NCBI GenBank assembly: GCA_003024985.2
Contig: PXIH01S0000112.1
Reading direction: 5' to 3' (one strand)
Length of the DNA stretch: 10,413 bases
From: Euperipatoides rowelli
Lineage: Eukaryota; Onychophora; Udeonychophora; Euonychophora; Peripatopsidae
This document shows positions 6,716-10,413 of the stretch, piece after piece. The notes beneath the pieces were generated by a model, which made no database searches, had not been told where the DNA came from, and saw only the letters and a program-made list of their open reading frames with translations. Each line of letters opens with the position of its first letter. The first letter of the stretch is position 1. Made by a program: the position numbers and the translations under genes.

Positions 6716-7570
6716 ATAGCTTTTAGTTTCCTCTACACCTCTCAAAGCCCATTCGGCATCTGTACTGTCCTTAGTTTGGATATGGGTTTGTTTAAAGTTT
6801 CCTCCCAGAATATCTTTGTCTTTTGCTGTGTAATAGGTGTTGTAAGTCTTTTCTACAGGTAAATTAGTGTTACTCGCCTGAGATTTGTTTTGCATCATGG
6901 CACAATTTCTTTTTATATGACCTGAATTTCCTCAAAAATAACAAATAATTTTTCTTTTCATTTGTATCATGCTCATTGCTGTTATAATCTGATACGTCTT
7001 TTTCAGGTTGCTCTTGTCTCACCGCTTCATCCCGAAACCTCTCTATCATGTAACTCAACTTTAGACTGTCCCCTTCCTTTGTTTCAAGAGCTGTTATAAT
7101 CGGTTTTAAATTTGATGGTAGTCCTCACTGGATTATGGCAATAATATGAGGTTCTTTCACTCCCGCCCCACTTGCTCATAAATATTCTATTACTTCTTGT
7201 ACACTATTTAAATAGTCTTCCATGTCTTTGTTTCGTATTTAGCTCCGTAATGTTTTTTCAGCAAATATAACCAGCTAGCCAAACCTTTGTGCTCATACAT
7301 AATTTTTAATTGGTCCTACAATTATTTTGAAGTTTTACAGTTTGCAATAGTAAATAAAATAGTATCCTCCAAAGTCAATCCAATGATTGCATGCGCACAT
7401 TAGTCCTTGCTCCGCCATTCTTCAGAGTGTTCCTCAGGGCTTTTTTCCTCCACCAATTTTTAAACCTTCTCTCTTTGTAAAAGAATTTCAATTCTTATTT
7501 TCCTTAGGAAATAATTTGTACCATTAAACTTGGTAATCTGGTAGGTCTTTGTATCCATTTTAAAATTCAT
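6716..7570 (-). pseudogene. Copia-type Gag with CCHC zinc knuckle, inactivated
   Basis: Gag packages the element RNA into particles. From ATG 7568-7570, the N-terminal motif ITKFNGTNYF and the segments AHAIIGLTLEDTILF, LKIMYEHKGLASWLYLLKK, GLPSNLKPIITALETKEGDS and MIERFRDEAV follow the copia Gag (UBN2-type) pattern. The zinc knuckle at 6902-6943 has spacing C-x2-C-x4-H-x4-C, with GNSGHIKRNC present, but the second Cys codon is TGA (6932-6934). Many other stops occur; at least one replaces a usual Trp (before DQLK). Frameshifts lie near 7225 and just before the knuckle. The start is 38 bases from the primer binding site, as in short-leader copia elements. The sequence after the knuckle stays open to the protease junction. 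Confidence 0.88.
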
Positions 7571-7608
7571 TATAGTATATCTCAATTTCCTAGTAATAGC
7601 ATGTTGGT

Positions 7609-7624
7609 GTCAGTCTCATAATCT
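7609..7624 (-). other. Primer binding site matching the anticodon arm of elongator tRNA-Met
   Basis: The plus strand reads GTCAGTCTCATAATCT, identical to the anticodon stem-loop of animal elongator tRNA-Met (anticodon CAT). The minus strand, the element's sense strand, is therefore complementary to it and abuts the LTR edge at 7625. Drosophila copia is known to be primed by an internal fragment of initiator tRNA-Met, also within the anticodon region, so a half-tRNA primer fits the family. Use of the elongator tRNA is read from the match. Confidence 0.8.
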
Positions 7625-8063
7625 AACGTGACAAGTTTTTTTCAATCTAATATGATCCGTGTAATTATCATCAATCTATTCACTATTATTTCCAGTAATG
7701 ATTTATAACTTACTTGTATTAAATTCACTCTTATAGCTTTCTTTAATAACACTGGATATTTATTTTAAATGTAAAACTTTTAGAATAAACACCCAAACAC
7801 TTACAATAGCAAAATTTTCAACAAAAACTAACACTATCCCATCATACATCATTCCAACAGAAAGCGGTCATCTCAGACGTAAAACACAAACTTAGTTTAA
7901 GTACAAAAAATCAACATAACCTAGATTAGTTTCATACATTTAGTCATAATAATTATTCACTCATATTATAAATTAGTATAATAGTTTAGTTATAAGTGTA
8001 TATGTACACAAATATTTTCTTGTATCCTACTTAGTTCAACAATAATATTCCACATCATTATTT
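7625..8063 (-). repeat. 5' LTR of the copia element
   Basis: This is the upstream LTR in element orientation and the partner of 4755-5209. The match begins TAACGTGACA next to the primer binding site and ends ATCATTATTT at 8054-8063. It differs from the other LTR by scattered substitutions and short indels, including partial loss of the hairpin seen there. An AATAAA on the minus strand at 7764-7759 is shared with the other LTR. Confidence 0.9.
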
Positions 8064-8834
8064 ATCAGGTGATACCTGGAGATCATAATTTTTTTTTTTA
8101 GAATTTTAAAAACCTTATAGATATTTTAACTGTCCATGGCAGCCGGAGTCCAAAGATGAAACCGTGAGTCAATCGGAATAACGGTTCAGGAGATATCAAA
8201 CAATTTATAAAAAATCCCGATAGAGTTGGCAGTGAAAAAACAATATTTTTTTTTTACTAGATCAATGCCTAAAAACATCCACAGTATATAAAAAAAAAAA
8301 CTTATGGGATCAAGATAATATTCGTCTATTAGCTAGATAAAAATTTGTCATCTAAAGTGAATATGTGCAGCTTATATATTAGTGTTCATCATGTATATTG
8401 TATCACAAAAAACATGTTGCCCTGTCTGAATTGGTAGCTTTTGAATATGGTGACAAAAACAAAAATGGCATCCATTAATCTCAATTTTTTTGTTAGTTAA
8501 ACAGCTGTTGATCTTAAAATGTAGGCATTTTAGTGTTGATAATGTGTTTTAGGTCGATAAAGCTGGTTTTGAATACAAATAGCCTATACAATGAATTGCA
8601 ACATTTGTTATTGTTACTTGGTTAAACTTGTTAAAATAATATCAAACTTGATAAATTTCACAAATTTATTTTTCATAGAAATTATATTTTAATAAATGCA
8701 TGACAGTAGGAACATACTTTAATGGTTTATAACTGAAACATTTATTTCAGTACATGTTTTAGAAAAAAAATTAAACTAAATATAGCTTCTTTATTTAATA
8801 AAAGAAAATATGTTCGAACTAGATGACATTAGAT
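8064..8834. other. AT-rich non-coding stretch, nothing recognised
   Basis: No coding frame or RNA gene is seen. The part at about 8125-8215 (CCATGGCAGCCGGAGTCC, then CGGTTCAGGAGATATC) is more GC-rich than its surroundings and reads like a fragment of a dispersed repeat, but it cannot be named. The rest is AT-rich with T and A runs. Confidence 0.5.
8790..8795 (-). terminator. Possible polyadenylation signal of the Cys-rich pseudogene
   Basis: AATAAA on the minus strand lies about 40 bases after the stop of the frame ending at 8835. The position is right for a 3' end signal, but such hexamers are common by chance in AT-rich DNA. Confidence 0.3.
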
Positions 8835-10097
8835 TTAATTAGAAGCATTGCTGTATGTTAAACAAACTATATATAAAAAGTTACAAACACTATTCACTAT
8901 CTTCATCATGTTACTAATTAATTCTTCCTCAGGGCTAAAGTCTATCTCTTTCTCCATGTTTTTACATTTAATCTTACAAAAATCAGGACATGCTATTCCA
9001 GTTTGAACACAAGAGTAACCACCCACATTGCATTCTCTTGTTACTATTGCAGGACATCAATTCCAATATTTCTTCTGGAGCTGGCTTCCCATCAATCCAC
9101 TTAAAAGTAATATTGGTACCATTTACAATCCAACCATGCATGAAGTGCTCTTCTCATACAGTACACTAACTATTAGCTTTTGCAATATGCATTCTGAGTG
9201 AAGAATGACATGGTGGTAGGCCTTCAGGTTGAACATTGCACTCTTTAACACAGTGAAATTCACACCAAGTACATTAATGTCTTTTGTATCCATATTATGT
9301 GCATACAATTTGCAACTTTTTGAATATATCATTTACCTCCCATTGTGAACCAAGCTTATACCAATAAAACAGCTTGCTTTTAAATATACTTCATTTTATG
9401 GCAATTTTTAAAATGGATATCTTACCCTTGCCACATATTGCTGAAGACCTGGCAATGCCAGCAAAAATTCAGATGCGATTCCAGTTGACAGTCAACTTTT
9501 AATATTTTTAATGTTATCACGCTTCAATATTCACTGATTAAAACTTTTTGCAAGACAAATGCATATACAATTTTGAATTGACATAGAATGGTAAAGTAGT
9601 AGACATCAATATCATCATAAATAACAAACGGCTATTGAAAGGACTTAGCAAGAATGCTCATTCTGGTGTCAGCATCTTTCTGTGGGCTGCAAAGCTCAGT
9701 TACTAAGTCAAAACCTTCTTTTCCAACAGTCAGTTCTGTGTAATGTACGCCTGCCTTTGCTCTAACTGCTTTCTGTAAATTCTGCCCTTCCACTCGGAAA
9801 CTAGGAAATTAACTAACTCTGTTTTGTTTGCAGGTTTATTTAAAAAAGAGTGCCACCGCTTTATTGCAAAAAAACCCAAGTAGATTTTTGTAAAGGGGTC
9901 CACTCACAGAACCACATGATTTTTTTTCTTTCTGCAAACTTAATTGAAATATCTAAATATACATCAAAGACAACATCCACTGAGTCATACATTTTGATAA
10001 AATTAGTGAAAAATATTTTTGGATAAATCTGAAAATGTCATCCCTTGTGTGACAAAGCATTTTTAAATATTGCCATACCATCATAGATGGAGTAGGC
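8835..10097 (-). pseudogene. Decayed multi-copy invertebrate ORF: FEN/PIN-like nuclease motifs plus Cys-rich tail
   Basis: Ordered motifs read through several frames: YDGMAIF (about 10090), SVDVVFDVY (9984-9956), WHSFL…NKTELVNFLVSEWK (9860-9790), QKDADTR (9682-9662), YDDIDV (9619-9602), FAGIARSSAICGKGK (9467-9422), LGSQWEV, LPPCHSS (9219-9199), KWIDGKPAPEEILELMSC (about 9110-9050) and a Cys-rich tail YSCVQTGIACPDFCKIKC. I recognise this order from abundant uncharacterised invertebrate proteins, whose copies have E/Q-ADTR, DDTDV, GCDTxS…GKGK, LPPTS and PAPE plus CxC tails. I infer a FEN/PIN-like nuclease (acidic ADTR and DTD motifs, then a GCD…GxGK helix motif). Here key acidic residues are changed and stops and frameshifts are frequent. 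The tail after the Cys cluster, KNMEKEIDFSPEEE, holds the 41-bp repeat. Confidence 0.75.
8924..8964. repeat. 41-bp direct repeat, copy 2, in the Cys-rich pseudogene
   Basis: This stretch is identical to 6409-6449. Here it reads in frame on the minus strand as NMEKEIDFSPEE, directly continuing the Cys-rich tail, so this is likely the original location. Confidence 0.9.
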
Positions 10098-10413
10098 CTA
10101 CAACACGTCAAAATTGAAATAAATTTAATACAATATTTAGGAACACTAGCTTAAAAACAATCTACCAAATGGATATTTATTGAAAGAAAAATTTTAACAA
10201 TAATGTAACAAAAAAAACTATGGAAATTTAATAAACATACGGTACAATCATTTAATGCGTGAAACTGTTTTGGAACAGCCTAACTAAGCAAGGAAGCAAA
10301 TCACCTAGATGATGTTACTATGGAAACTAAATTGTAATTTAATTTAAAAATAAATGAATTATATTTTATGATTGAAAGCAAAAGCTTGACATCAATTTAA
10401 CAATCCTAGGATA
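10098..10413. other. AT-rich non-coding sequence upstream of the nuclease-like pseudogene
   Basis: On the minus strand the coding trace begins right after TTGTAG (10103-10098), a possible splice acceptor, which would make this stretch an intron or 5' flank. It lacks a long pyrimidine tract close to the AG. No coding frame, repeat or RNA gene was recognised up to the window end. Confidence 0.4.

Larger units (their letters stand above)
4755..8063 (-). mobile_element. Degenerate Ty1/copia LTR retrotransposon lacking reverse transcriptase
   Basis: Two similar long repeats (4755-5209 and 7625-8063) flank about 2.4 kb of minus-strand pol-type sequence. A primer binding site lies next to the right LTR and a polypurine tract next to the left LTR. 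The order gag, protease, integrase is that of Ty1/copia (Pseudoviridae-type) elements, with protease before integrase. The segment that should encode reverse transcriptase and RNase H is missing, and the integrase end is joined within about 50 bases to the polypurine tract. Every domain has stops or frameshifts. LTR identity looks like roughly 85-90% by eye, so the insertion is old. No convincing 5-bp target duplication was found. Confidence 0.92.

Noticed and set aside
7609-7624. Possible tRNA gene
   Set aside because: Only the anticodon arm matches tRNA-Met. No acceptor, D or T arms flank it, and its place at the LTR edge explains it as a primer binding site.
4740-8075. Target-site duplication flanking the copia element
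   Set aside because: The bases outside the two LTR edges (AGATG on the left, ATCAG on the right) do not match, and shifting the edges by a few bases did not help.

Overview
This window is eukaryotic, AT-rich nuclear DNA. It most likely comes from an invertebrate animal, probably aquatic, though the exact group cannot be told from the sequence. Evidence is a Ty1/copia-type LTR retrotransposon, a Polinton/Maverick-type integrase with a chromodomain, a probable spliced gene with a TATA box, tandem arrays of short non-coding repeats, and a decayed copy of a large multi-copy invertebrate ORF family. There are no ribosome binding sites, operons or bacterial gene families. Almost all coding traces lie on the minus strand and nearly all are broken by stops and frameshifts. 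This is a transposon graveyard.

Layout: (1) 1-1175, minus: a wrecked integrase (start 1175, stop 127-129), then only 6 bases later an uninterrupted ORF that begins at 120 and runs off the left edge. This tight spacing suggests a compact virus-like mobile element. (2) 1176-2589: AT-rich sequence with one open frame of unknown function (1470-1748), a 53-54 bp direct repeat and a TA palindrome. (3) 2590-3441, minus: a probable two-exon gene with a coiled coil in exon 1, Cys/His modules in exon 2 and a tail built from five 21-bp repeats. A TATA box and CCAAT, ETS-like and E2F-like sites lie upstream at 3489-3681. (4) 3780-4740: two diverged tandem arrays whose shared core runs in opposite directions. 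(5) 4755-8063: a minus-strand Ty1/copia element with two LTRs, a primer binding site matching the anticodon arm of elongator tRNA-Met, gag, protease, integrase and a polypurine tract. Reverse transcriptase and RNase H are deleted. (6) 8064-8834: no recognisable coding content. (7) 8835-10097, minus: a decayed protein whose motifs recall a FEN/PIN-like nuclease followed by a Cys-rich tail. (8) 10098-10413: non-coding.

Two points stand out. The Cys-rich tail of the 8.9-kb pseudogene carries a 41-bp stretch found identically inside the copia pol region 2.5 kb away, which suggests templated repair. The motif order of that pseudogene suggests a nuclease fold for a family usually left uncharacterised. 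No intact, functional novel system is visible; the left-edge element and the nuclease-like family are the best leads.
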